This document shows, piece by piece, positions 35,515-45,772 of a stretch of 64,000 nucleotides of DNA. Position numbers and translations under genes: made by a program. Source of the DNA: Mucor racemosus. Its lineage: Eukaryota > Mucoromycota > Mucoromycetes > Mucorales > Mucoraceae. Location: the NCBI GenBank assembly GCA_027405735.1, contig JAPEHQ010000004.1, forward strand, positions 1,674,001 to 1,738,000, written 5' to 3'. Below the pieces are notes generated by a model. The model searched no databases, had not been told where the DNA came from, and worked only from the letters and a program-made list of their open reading frames with translations. Every line of letters begins with the position of its first letter. The first letter of the stretch is position 1.

Positions 35515-36757
35515 ATGTCTGATACTTGTCGCTTTGAGGAACATCCTTCATCTAATACTGCTGCTCATGATCATGGAAATGAACATGTTCATAGTCATGC
35601 AGGTCATGATGCTCATGATCATGGACATACACACGAACAAATGGATTCTCCTGGTTTATATCAAGAGCGTCCTAAAGCCATTTATAAAAACCGTGATTGG
35701 TCAGAAAGAGCATTTACTGTTGGCATTGGAGGGTAAATTTTTAAATGATTGAAGTAAATGCATGTCTAAATCAATCTTCATTAGACCTGTTGGCTCTGGA
35801 AAGACTGCATTGATGTTGGCTTTATGCCAACGTCTTCGTGATCATTACTCCATCGCAGCTGTCACTAATGATATCTTTACCAAGGAAGATACCGAATTCT
35901 TGGTTCGCAATGCTGCTTTACCAGAGGATCGTATTGCTGCTATTGAAACTGGTGGTTGTCCTCATGCTGTAAGTTGTTGATTTTCTATCTATTCATCATT
36001 TGATATTCATATTTTTTTTTTTGTGCATAGGCTATTCGGTAACACATATGAACAATGCTTTATGCTACATACTAATATTTTTATATAGTGAAGATGTCTC
36101 TGCGAATTTGAATGCTTTGGAAACACTTCATAGCAAATTCAATACACAATTATTATTGATTGAATCCGGTGGTGATAATTTGGCCGCCAATTACAGGTAA
36201 ATTCAAATTACAGAATTATAGAGTATATAAAACTTAATCTCTATTTTTCGTTTGTGTAGCCGAGAATTAGGTATTTATTTTCTCATTCCGTTATCTTATC
36301 TATATGAATATGGATTTTCCTAATATATTATTCTTTTAGCTGATTATATCATTTACGTTATTGATGTTGCTGGTGGTGATAAAGTTCCCAGAAAAGGAGG
36401 TATTTACGCGAATAATTTGTTTTAAGTAATGTTTATTTTGACATTTCTTGTTTATTCGTTTCATAAAAAAAAAAGGACCTGGTATCACTCAAAGTGATTT
36501 ATTGATTGTGAACAAGACAGATTTAGCCTCTATTATTGGAGCTGATCTGGATGTAATGGCCCGTGATGCAAAGAAAATGAGGTACGCTTATGAATGCAAT
36601 ACAAAAAGGAAGCTCTTATTTACTAACATTTCACTAAAACAGAGGTGATGGGCCTACAGTTTTCGCTCAAGTAAAGAATGGTGTTGGTATGGATGATATT
36701 ATCTCTCTTATTTTAGGTGAATGGCGTGCAAGCGGTGCTGCCAAAGAATCTTCTTAA
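35515..36757 (+). CDS. ureG: urease accessory GTPase UreG (nickel delivery)
   Basis: Eight exons: 35515-35732, 35785-35968, 36031-36038, 36089-36196, 36260-36270, 36340-36399, 36476-36581 and 36643-36757, giving 269 residues. The introns (50-76 nt) are GT-AG and phases match throughout. The N-terminus is His-rich ([20 protein letters not shown]), a nickel-binding feature seen in plant and fungal UreG. The P-loop is [11 protein letters not shown]. Then come [31 protein letters not shown] (conserved CPH metal site), [31 protein letters not shown] and VNKTDLA (guanine specificity). UreG hydrolyses GTP while handing nickel to apo-urease with UreD/F-type partners. Exons 3 and 5 are microexons of 8 and 11 nt. 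It lies near urease on the opposite strand. Confidence 0.95.
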
Positions 36758-37039
36758 ATTTATGTAGAGATTTTCAAACATTATTGTCTAAATAAAATAT
36801 TTACTGTACAACAAAAACCCAATTCTATTTAAAAACTATTTTAATAACTGAAACAACAAACAGAAAATACCCAAAGGTAGACCTAACGTTATTGAACATG
36901 TTATGAACTAGGGTACAGCTAGTATTGGTCTACGCTTTTGATCGCACTTCAGAATATCAACATTATTTCATCATTTGAGAATACTATATCCACAAAGAGG
37001 ATTTCTATTTGAAGATTGATTAGAAAAACTGTCTGTCAT
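36758..37039. other. intergenic, 3' of ureG
   Basis: Short spacer before repeat R2. No gene seen. Confidence 0.4.
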
Positions 37040-37278
37040 ATCATACATTCATTGAAAAAAAATGCAAAATCTAACACGCAGGGCAACACATAATTGAGCC
37101 TGACGAGATCAAACGGCTTAGTCTCTTATATACTATGATACATCTAAGTTTTTAATAAAAAAGTATTTTTTTTCAACTTTTTCTTATATGTAACCATGTG
37201 CGGTCTGAAAATTCAGATTTTCTAGCGGGCATTTTCGGGGCTCATTTTATCCTTACCAACACTCATGATTTTGATCAA
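37040..37278 (+). repeat. repeat R2, left part (5' of LINE)
   Basis: Matches the reverse complement of 23610-23860 and ends in the LINE target duplication ATTTTGATCAA (37268-37278). It carries the landmark TAATTGAGCCTGACGAGATC. Confidence 0.75.
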
Positions 37279-37279
37279 C

Positions 37280-38800
37280 ATGGCTCTTTCCGCTAAAGAA
37301 ACTTTTTCTAATCCGAAGGATCTCATTGGTGGAAGCACCAGGGATTCCCGCCATAATCCAAACAACCAACCTCTTAATATCAGGACATATGCACAAACAG
37401 TAAAAGATCAACAGCGTGATCCCTTCCTCCTCGACTCTACCGAGAAGAAAGATGATCGCCACAACTTGACACCAGCAGGCAAAATATTTATCGAAGCAAA
37501 GGATAAAAATTCAATTGTGATTCCATTTGCAGCTTTCAACTCGTTGAACCTCAAAGAAAAGGCACTCAACAAATGCCTACGCGACCAATACCCGAACGGC
37601 CTTGGTATCAGAATGCGTAGAGTTGGTAAAGAACATCATTATATCGAGCTCAATTTTGTTTCTTCCGAGGACCGTGAAGCAGCCCTCAAGAAAGAATTCA
37701 AATTGAACAACGTTAAAATACCCGTCGAGCGTACGCTTCACAAGGACACCTCGGTAATTAGAGTGGGGATCTCTAATATTCCATATGAGGGCCCTGAATT
37801 TTTGAAGCCTCGCCTCATCGAGATCTTTCAAAAGTATGGTGAAATCCTAGAAATAGGTCTACATCACACCGTAGAAGGTAACTGGTTTGTTGGCAAAGGC
37901 TTCGTAACCCTTTGTAAGCCCAAGGACAAGGAGCTTCTCTTCAAGGAATTGCAAGCACGCATTCCAGCATGGGAGGGTGCTGAGGAATTGCATCTTGTTT
38001 ATACAAATATAAAACCAATCTGTAATCGTTGCCACGTCGAGGACCATGTTTTTGCTGACTGCCCGATTACTCTCCAACAGCGCAAGGCCTGCTTTATTTG
38101 CAAGAGCCTGGACCATCTCATTGCTGACTGTCCTGATAGTAACCGGAACCGCAAGAGAGCCAAGCGTGACGCTCCGCCATCCAAACAGGTTACGATAATG
38201 ACCCGTGAGGCAGCTAATAAGACCGAGGAACAGGTCAAGGTTATCGTTGCCGGTGATAAGGTATCTACCATCAGTAATACAATCAACATCGATGAACCAG
38301 CCGTGGTCTCCAGTCAGGACGACGCACTTAAGTCTGAAGTTTCAACCATCAAGCCTTCCGAGACTCAGCTATCCAGTACTAACGCTGACGCAAATTCTCA
38401 AGATGAAACTGATCTTGGGGAGGACGGTTTGATCTTTGATGAAAATGCAGGTAAGCAACAGGCAGAGATGCTTGAGGAAGGTGGTAAGGAGCCATCTACC
38501 GTTTTGGAGTTTTCTTCCCGCGAGGAAGAAGTCGTTGAAGTTCACCCTGAGGAGGATGTCATGCTGGAGGATATGGATTCCGATTCTGAGATGAACGATA
38601 TGTTAATATTGCCAGAGGATTCCGTCGAGGAAGTATCTCGTAAGAGAGCCGCTAATGCAGCCGCCTTGGCGAAGAGGAAGCTACTCAGGCACAAACTTTC
38701 TACTGAAAGTGACAAATTACATAGTCTTAAGCACACTAAGGGATCTAATAAAAAGGGTAGCTTTAAAAGCTCTCCCAGATCCGCAGCCAATTTACAATAA
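37280..38800 (+). CDS. LINE ORF1 protein (RRM-like plus two CCHC zinc knuckles)
   Basis: About 506 residues from MALSAKETFSNPKDL. An ATG 15 nt upstream (37265) lies in host target DNA and is not part of the element. Order: an N-terminal region; an RRM-like fold with VIRVGISNIPYEG and GKGFVTL as RNP-type strands (about residues 155-215); then two knuckles, CNRCHVEDHVFADC and CFICKSLDHLIADC, both CX2CX4HX4C (about residues 248-285); a long acidic stretch; and a basic tail. ORF1 proteins of L1-like elements bind the element RNA and form the RNP. The stop is 14 nt before ORF2 and in another frame, so ORF2 probably depends on reinitiation or a similar mechanism. Confidence 0.88.
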   Translation: MALSAKETFSNPKDLIGGSTRDSRHNPNNQPLNIRTYAQTVKDQQRDPFLLDSTEKKDDRHNLTPAGKIFIEAKDKNSIVIPFAAFNSLNLKEKALNKCLRDQYPNGLGIRMRRVGKEHHYIELNFVSSEDREAALKKEFKLNNVKIPVERTLHKDTSVIRVGISNIPYEGPEFLKPRLIEIFQKYGEILEIGLHHTVEGNWFVGKGFVTLCKPKDKELLFKELQARIPAWEGAEELHLVYTNIKPICNRCHVEDHVFADCPITLQQRKACFICKSLDHLIADCPDSNRNRKRAKRDAPPSKQVTIMTREAANKTEEQVKVIVAGDKVSTISNTINIDEPAVVSSQDDALKSEVSTIKPSETQLSSTNADANSQDETDLGEDGLIFDENAGKQQAEMLEEGGKEPSTVLEFSSREEEVVEVHPEEDVMLEDMDSDSEMNDMLILPEDSVEEVSRKRAANAAALAKRKLLRHKLSTESDKLHSLKHTKGSNKKGSFKSSPRSAANLQ

Positions 38801-38814
38801 AAATCGTTATTATT

Positions 38815-41800
38815 ATGATGAATAATAATAACAATAAGAAAAAGGACATAAATATCAAGTTAGGCTCAATCAATTGCCGGTATATACTTAAACAATATAG
38901 ACCCCAATTGTCTGATCGTCTAACGAAATACTTATGTTCCCAACAATTTGACATTCTTGCCTGTCAAGAAACCAACTTTCATCAATCAACCTTAGAAGAA
39001 CAAATAGAACAAATTAAATATAAAATGCAACAACCACATCAATCATTTTGGACAACAAAATGCGGAATCATCAACTTTAACACAAATATCAACATGGAAC
39101 AACAATTTATCTCTCCAGATCAACGGTTTATACTAGTTAAACTGACCATCTTGGGAAACCACAATATAGAACCTATGTATGTGCTCAATATGTACGCACC
39201 CGCTTCGGATGAAAATCGTCGCCGACATATCTTTTATTCAGAAGTGTTGGATCATTTAAAAAACTTAAACAACTTTGTGGAAATATTGCAACGAATGGTG
39301 GTCATGGGAGACTTCAATTTTTCCTTTGAGAGTAATCTTCCATCTGGACACAGTGCTCGACCAAAGGCTTTCATGACCTTCATGAGGACACATTTCCACG
39401 ACGGCATCAACAGTGTCGAGGATAATGAATACACTAGTACATTTAAGCGCAAAAAGAACATGTCCTGCATCGATTACATCTTCGTAGGGCATCAGTTTCG
39501 TAGTAAATATTTCGACCCATTTTTGGAATTCCTACATCCATCTTGGACCGATCATGCACTGCTCTCCATCAAATTACGACTGGGAAAGCTAAACACTGGT
39601 CGTGGCCTGTGGAGGGGCAATCCATACCTCGTTAAGCAAGACAAATATATAAGCAAGATAGACAAAGGTATCTCGCACTTCATGAACAACATCTTGGCAG
39701 ACTCTTCGGACTCCAGCCAGGTTAAATGGGATCGCCTTAAAGGATACGTTCGCAAACTGACTCAGTCATATTGCCGAAATCGATCCTCTTGGCGTCAGCG
39801 AAAATTGCGGGAATTACAGAGTAACAGGAATAACCTCCTTCGTCGATACAAATCGTCGCCAGAGCTCCTGAACGATCTACTACCTCCTCTAGAGAATGAG
39901 ATCGCTACTATCGAACACGAAATAGCCGAAACAGCCATCCTAAGAGCCGGCAAAAACTGGATAGAGAACAACGAACGAGACGTTGGTTACCTACAACGAA
40001 CCATTAAACAACGCTCCGTTCGCAGACAATTTACCAACATCGTACACCCGTCCACAGGGAACGATTGCTTAACAACGGCTGATAAACTGGGGGCAGTTCA
40101 TCATTTCTATCAAGATTTATACGCTGATGACCCCATTCACCGGTTTTCCCTCAACACCCTGCTTGATAACATCAATTCTACCATTTCAACATCTAATGCT
40201 GAAGAAATTGTCTCGGAACTGGACCTACCAACAATTATTGAAGGCGTCCAACGAAGCCCCAAGGTCAGTAGCCCTGGTCGTGATGGGCTACCGTACCCAA
40301 TCCTTCGCTTGATAATCGAACATCCCGAATGTAAAGACCTCGTCTATGCAGTGTACAATGATGCTCTCAACAAAGCCATTTTTCCACAATCTTGGCAGGA
40401 AACATGCATTGTTATGCTACCTAAGAAAGGAAACTTGGAGGATCTCGCCAACTGGCGACCCATATCGCTCATCAACACGGACTGTAAAGTTTTCACTAGA
40501 ATCCTTAATCGAAGAGTTATTGAAGCTTCGAAATCAATCATATCACATTATCAAGCTGGCTTTATGCCGGAAAGATTTATCGGTGATCATGGTTTGGCCC
40601 TCAAGATCATGATGGAAGACGCTACCCACCTCCAATCAGCCAGCATTGGTATCGCTATCGACAGTGCCAAAGCTTACGACTATGTAAATGCTCAGTATAT
40701 ATGCTCAGTTATGAAAAAATTCGGCTTCCCCCCTCAACTCATAACTTGTATCAAGACTCTCTTTTTTAGCAATAATATTGTTGTTAATATGAATGGTTTC
40801 TTTACACCTACAGTTCATCAGAGAAGAGGTCTCCGTCAAGGAGATGCTATTTCACCGATTCTGTTTAACATTGCATTGGAACCGTTCATACGAATGATAT
40901 TAAACGACGGTGATATTAAAGGGTACTACGTTGCCTCTCGTCCTGCTCAGGCTATTGTCCATCACACCTCTCATAAGCCCATCAAAGTCCTGGCATACGC
41001 CGATGACCTATTAGTCATTATCAACACGCGAAAAGAACTGGAACGATTACAAACCCACCTTGAATGCTATAGTCGCGCTTCTAACTCAAGAGTGAACTAT
41101 CATAAGTCGGTGGCCTTTCCACTATCCGGAGATTCCACTCGTATGATACCAGCATTCCGAATTAAGATCAAGCAACTTCAGTTTCAATGGTTCGATAACA
41201 AAAGTAATCACTACCTAAGGTATCTCGGGTATCCTATCTACTTTAGTCATGCACAAAGGGATATGTACTGCAACGAAACAATACTAAAACTTCAGGCAGC
41301 CGTCAACATACACGTATCCAGACAGATATCAGTTTATGGGCGAGCTCACATGGCCAACTCTCTGTTTCTCGCTCGGTTCTGGCATGTGCTTCGTATCACT
41401 GCTCTACCCGCCTATTTCTTTCGTAAAATTTCATCGATCATCTATCAGTTCGTCACCCACAAGATCTTCCCGGTTTTGAAAAAATCCGTAATGTATTATG
41501 ATAAACTAGAGGGCGGCCTCTCGGTGATAGACATTTCCGCTCAACAAAACGTCCTTCAGATGAGATATGCCAAAGCCCTACTACAGGATAACCAGCATTG
41601 CGCGCCACTGCCAGGTTTTCTGTGGTCCATGTTGACCAGTTACATACAGCTTAGCTTTAATACTACACATCACCAAGTTCCGCTACTATTCAAAGAAGCA
41701 AGATATCCGTCCCAACTTCGCGGCCTCCATACGCTGTCTCCTCTACTGAAAAGCCTTGATGCTATCGAACACACAGCCCTTCCTGCTACCACAACCCTCT

Positions 41801-42699
41801 CTGCCTCTACTGCCCTAGAACTTCCGTTCCTGGCACTATGCAGACCAAATGTCGTCGAACTGCCAAATGTATTTAAAAATGCGTCCATCCTCTCTTCCAA
41901 AGCATTTGCCTTTCTTCAGATGAGTCCCACGGGAGATTCCTTGATGTTTCAGGAGCGACAGACGTGCAAACATCCTAACCTTTTGAATAGATTAAAAAAC
42001 AGTTTTAAATCAGGTACCTTACAGTTCTTACCTTTCGTCACCATACAGTTGTCCATCATACAAGGACCTAGCCCTCTTTACTCTCCGGTCCCTGATTTCA
42101 AACCTTGCCTACAATCTCTACAGTACCAAGGCGTCATCGCCTTGTCATTGCCGCACAAACAGCTACGCCAGCTCTATCAGGGGACTAACCGACCCCTTTT
42201 GAACATTTCCGCAACCTTAAACAGGTCTCATATGAAACTGTTCCTGGCCACAAATATGAAGAGCACACCTAGAAATCTGTGGTTCAGATTGATACACAAC
42301 AAGATCCCCGCTAAGGCCAACATCTGTCATATTCTCAAACTACCAGATGATCGGTGTCCCTACTGTGGTCAGATCGAGACCTCCAGTCATCTTCTAATTA
42401 CCTGTCCAACCCATCTTGATATATGGCGCAATTTCTTTCACCTGTACATTGACTTCACTCCCCCACTACGTTTAGACAAACTATACCAAGACATAATCTC
42501 TTTGAATGTTATCCACTACAAACGATTAGATTCCGCCTTAAAAATTAACCATTTTGAACTCTTTTCGAGTATTTTAACATCCATTTGGAACGCCCACTGG
42601 CGACTTTACTTTGATCAAATTGAGATAGTAGACCAGGCCGTACTGGACTCCTCTACCAAGCTCATTCGCTACATTTCCACGCTCAATAACTTAGACTAA
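38815..42699 (+). CDS. LINE ORF2 protein (AP endonuclease plus reverse transcriptase)
   Basis: 1294 residues, uninterrupted. The APE-type endonuclease at the N-terminus has LGSINCR (Asn20), ACQETNF (Glu52), MGDFNFS (Asp166), CIDYIFV and SWTDHALL (Asp246-His247). The reverse transcriptase has SSPGRDGLPYPIL, NWRPISLINTDCK, AIDSAKAYDYV, RRGLRQGDAISPILFN and the catalytic AYADDLLV (YADD at 728-731). A C-terminal zf-RVT-like knuckle is CPYCGQIETSSHLLITC (CX2CX7HX4C) in FRLIHNKIPAKANI context. No RNase H is visible. It nicks target DNA and primes reverse transcription there (TPRT), and all key residues look intact. Base use is more GC-rich than the host flanks, consistent with a recent arrival in this spot. 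Confidence 0.95.
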   Translation: MMNNNNNKKKDINIKLGSINCRYILKQYRPQLSDRLTKYLCSQQFDILACQETNFHQSTLEEQIEQIKYKMQQPHQSFWTTKCGIINFNTNINMEQQFISPDQRFILVKLTILGNHNIEPMYVLNMYAPASDENRRRHIFYSEVLDHLKNLNNFVEILQRMVVMGDFNFSFESNLPSGHSARPKAFMTFMRTHFHDGINSVEDNEYTSTFKRKKNMSCIDYIFVGHQFRSKYFDPFLEFLHPSWTDHALLSIKLRLGKLNTGRGLWRGNPYLVKQDKYISKIDKGISHFMNNILADSSDSSQVKWDRLKGYVRKLTQSYCRNRSSWRQRKLRELQSNRNNLLRRYKSSPELLNDLLPPLENEIATIEHEIAETAILRAGKNWIENNERDVGYLQRTIKQRSVRRQFTNIVHPSTGNDCLTTADKLGAVHHFYQDLYADDPIHRFSLNTLLDNINSTISTSNAEEIVSELDLPTIIEGVQRSPKVSSPGRDGLPYPILRLIIEHPECKDLVYAVYNDALNKAIFPQSWQETCIVMLPKKGNLEDLANWRPISLINTDCKVFTRILNRRVIEASKSIISHYQAGFMPERFIGDHGLALKIMMEDATHLQSASIGIAIDSAKAYDYVNAQYICSVMKKFGFPPQLITCIKTLFFSNNIVVNMNGFFTPTVHQRRGLRQGDAISPILFNIALEPFIRMILNDGDIKGYYVASRPAQAIVHHTSHKPIKVLAYADDLLVIINTRKELERLQTHLECYSRASNSRVNYHKSVAFPLSGDSTRMIPAFRIKIKQLQFQWFDNKSNHYLRYLGYPIYFSHAQRDMYCNETILKLQAAVNIHVSRQISVYGRAHMANSLFLARFWHVLRITALPAYFFRKISSIIYQFVTHKIFPVLKKSVMYYDKLEGGLSVIDISAQQNVLQMRYAKALLQDNQHCAPLPGFLWSMLTSYIQLSFNTTHHQVPLLFKEARYPSQLRGLHTLSPLLKSLDAIEHTALPATTTLSASTALELPFLALCRPNVVELPNVFKNASILSSKAFAFLQMSPTGDSLMFQERQTCKHPNLLNRLKNSFKSGTLQFLPFVTIQLSIIQGPSPLYSPVPDFKPCLQSLQYQGVIALSLPHKQLRQLYQGTNRPLLNISATLNRSHMKLFLATNMKSTPRNLWFRLIHNKIPAKANICHILKLPDDRCPYCGQIETSSHLLITCPTHLDIWRNFFHLYIDFTPPLRLDKLYQDIISLNVIHYKRLDSALKINHFELFSSILTSIWNAHWRLYFDQIEIVDQAVLDSSTKLIRYISTLNNLD

Positions 42700-42816
42700 T
42701 TCATAGCTTTTCCGAGACAGGTCACTATTCCATACACCTGAATCTCTTTTTTTAATATTCCCCCTGATAAGTTTATTCAATAAATCTTTATCCATATAAA
42801 AAAAAAAAAAAAAAAA

Positions 42817-43620
42817 TTTTGATCAAAAAACAGAAAAATCAAATTTTGATAACAAAACCAACGTTTAAATATACTACATTGTGAGAGAAAATTGTAGCTA
42901 TGACTAATACACATTTTATAAAAGCTTAATATTAAATGTTAAGTAATGAAAATTTGTACTTTTGTCCCCAAAACGGAATTTTGGTTAAAGGATTTTCATG
43001 TCATATTTTGCAATAAGTATGTTTGTTGTTTTTTATTGAGCAAATAGAGCACTAAATTCTGTATACGTGTATATTTTTTTTTTATAATTGGTAGTATAAT
43101 TACCTCTAGATTTGCAAAACCAGAAAAACAAATTGGAAAATGTCAAAAATTAATGATCTGGACAAGAGTAATTTTTGAAATTAATATTCCGCTTATAAGC
43201 TTTGTTTATCTGAAAAATAAGAGATTTTACGATATTTTCAAATTTTTTCAAGAATCTAGATGTTGTATCCACTCGATTCAAGTTTATTAGTGTAAATATT
43301 TACATTTTTTAATACTTTGCGATACTTTATTTGAAGACAGTAAATCTTTACTTTCTAATTATTACGCTAGAGTTGGTTTACATTAATTTTTCGTCTTACC
43401 TCCATATCTCCAATGTCATAAACATAAACATGGTTATTACTGGAATCAATAATCAAGTGTAGCAAGGTAGAACTGCCAAGCATATGATACATTCATCAAA
43501 AATTTTGCAAAAGCGAGCTCCCTCCTCCTGGCGAAGCCGTAATTGAGCGCAGCGAGATCGAACAGCTAGTCTTTCTTAAGCTTAAAATAATCAGATGTTT
43601 TTGGTAATTTACATGAAAGC
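42817..43620 (+). repeat. repeat R2, right part (3' of LINE), followed by a second R2 end
   Basis: Positions 42817-43440 match the reverse complement of 22980-23600. From about 43486 a sequence like the left end of R2 begins again in the same orientation (TAATTGAGCGCAGCGAGATC, near 43530), so a second, truncated R2 unit abuts the first. Confidence 0.7.
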
Positions 43621-44566
43621 ATTTAATTGACTGCTCATTATTCATAAAACAGACTTTTCCGCATAAAACCATTATTTTTTCTTTTCGAAATTGCACAATA
43701 CTTTTGGTGACAAAAAATCATGCTAGTGGTATCATTCGACGCAAACACCAACGCTATACCTATGACTATTATAAGCTTTGTACATATACATAATAGTTTG
43801 TGAGAGAATTTGCGAAAAAGCGATAAAATGTCATTCTGATGGATTTGACGATCAAAAAAAGCTGAATTTGAATATATTTTCACTGCAAAATCATGCCTTT
43901 AGAACTTGAAATAACTCTTCTAAAAGTAAAGCACTGTTTATTCAAAGGCGCCAAAAAAAATAAAAAAGGAAAGTATGCCTGTTTTGCATTATTGATAAAA
44001 AAAGAGTAATACAAAAAAAAACAATTTAGAACTACAATAAAATCCTTTAAACTATTTTCTTGATGGGCTGAGAATTCAGAAATCTGTCCTCTCTTCTCAT
44101 GCTTATCCTCGTTCTTCATTCGTTTGGTGAATTTCACTCGATATTCAACATATTACTGCAACAATACTTTCTGAATAAAGTAAGTTTTGGCCAAGATTGA
44201 TTGTTATCAATGAGGTAATCAATGTAACACAAAGAGATTGGATTAGCATGATCAGTTAGCATTTATTCCAAGACGTCTTCAGCTTTTAAATGCAAGAATG
44301 GCTAAAAGCAAACTCGAGTAGGAATTTACCAACATGCATTAACATTTATTATTGTATCTCGTTATTAATTCTGATAAACGCTTACATAAGATTTAAGATT
44401 CAAATGCTCAGGACAACGGATTGGTAAATGAAATATATTTTTGTAGTATTTAGGACAAAAAGCTATGGCGTCATGTTTAAAGAAGTACACACCGAGATAT
44501 ATATAAAAATGCGGGAAAGAAAACTCTACAGGTTTTCCATTTTTTTCCATTTTTACTATACAAAAT
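43621..44566. other. intergenic, lactonase upstream region
   Basis: No gene seen. TATATATAAAAATG near 44501 could serve as a TATA-like element about 65 bp before the lactonase start. Confidence 0.4.
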
Positions 44567-45732
44567 ATGACCTCTGAAGAATTACCCGTTTATGTCTCTG
44601 GATATACCAATGACCAAAGTGTAGGCATCTATCATTATAGCTTTAACCCAGATACTGGTGTTTTGACACCAAAAGGATTAGCTGCTGAATCCGTCAATCC
44701 ATCTTACTTAACTTTGCATACAAGTAATCGACATATATATGCTGTAAACGAAGTAGGAGAATACAAAGGACAAAAGACAGGTTATGTATCTGCCTATACA
44801 CGTAATAAGGAGACTGGTCACTTAACTCTTATTAATGAACAACCTTCTGGAGGTGAACACGCATGTCACGCTACAGTTGATGCTACCGGCAACTATTTGT
44901 TGGTTGCAAACTATTCAGGTGGTTCTGCAAGTGTTATCCCTATCAAAAATCCCGGTACTTCCGAATCCATGTTGGGTGAAATGATATCCAACCCTATTCA
45001 TAGTCAAACTTATCAAGCTACATTTGGTGTTCCCGATCGTCAAGAGAAGCCTCACGTTCATTCCATCGATCTTGATCCTATTGCTCAACATTACGTTTTC
45101 TGTAACGATCTCGGTTGCGATACTCTTGTTACTTACAAGTTTGATCGTAATAATACTGGAGCACTCACCAATCATTCCACTTTTGAGTTCCCAAAGGGAG
45201 CTGGTCCTCGCCATCTCAAGTTTGCTCCCAACCACAATAACTTTTGTTATGTCATATCTGAACTTTCTAATGATGTATATATGCTTGAATTTAATTTCCA
45301 TGAAGGTAAATTTTACAAGGTGCAACAAATTCATGCTTTGCCAGAGGATTGGACTGGAGAGAATTTGGGGTCTGAAATTGATATTTCACCAAATGGTAAA
45401 TTTTTATATGTGTCGATGCGTGGTTATGATGCTATCACTATTTTCGAAATTGATGAATGGAGTGGTAAGCTCAATTTAGTGGGCTATCAAGATACTGGCG
45501 GTAAGCATCCTCGCCATTTCACTTTTGATCCCACTGGTTCATTCATTTTGGTTGGAAATAAGGTTAGTTGTAAATGAAACCAATTAATTTAACCGTGTCA
45601 TCTAATTTCTTTTGATAATAATAGGATTCTGATAATATTGTTGTATTCAAAGTTAACCCTAAAACTGGTTTACTAACTCAAGTGTCCAGCGTTGCTCATG
45701 TGCAACCAACATGCATCAAATTTTGGGCTTAA
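44567..45732 (+). CDS. lactonase, seven-bladed beta-propeller (6-phosphogluconolactonase/YbhE-type)
   Basis: Two exons, 44567-45562 and 45625-45732; the intron has donor GTTAGT and acceptor TAG. The product is about 367 residues, the usual size for this family. Repeated blade strands show typical motifs: VYVSGYTNDQSVGIYHY, NPSYLTLHTSNRHIYAVNEVG, EHACHATVDATGNYLLVANYSGG, KPHVHSIDLDP, GAGPRHLKFAPN, SDVYML-like, GSEIDISPNGKFLYVSMRGYD, KHPRHFTFDPTGSFILVGNK and final PTCIKFWA. Family members hydrolyse 6-phosphogluconolactone or cyclic muconolactones in the cytosol. Which substrate applies here cannot be told. It ends 40 bp from the stop of the convergent SWI/SNF gene, so their 3' UTRs probably overlap. 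Confidence 0.88.
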
Positions 45733-45772
45733 AGGAAGAAAAAAGAATATTTTTATTTAATTTATAATAAAT

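Larger units (their letters stand above)
37279..42816 (+). mobile_element. non-LTR retrotransposon (LINE), both ORFs open, with poly(A) and target duplication
   Basis: About 5.5-kb element with ORF1 (37280-38800), ORF2 (38815-42699), a short 3' UTR and an A-tail (about 42798-42816). The sequence ATTTTGATCAA is found at 37268-37278 and again at 42816-42826, an 11-bp target duplication (one base shared with the tail). The uninterrupted target is in R2 at about 23590-23605. There are two long open frames, an APE-type endonuclease and an RT without visible RNase H, placing it in the L1-like group. Pericentric L1-like elements (Grem-LINE1) are described in Mucor; kinship with those is a guess. The element starts one base before the ORF1 ATG, so any 5' UTR or promoter has been lost. 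Confidence 0.92.
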
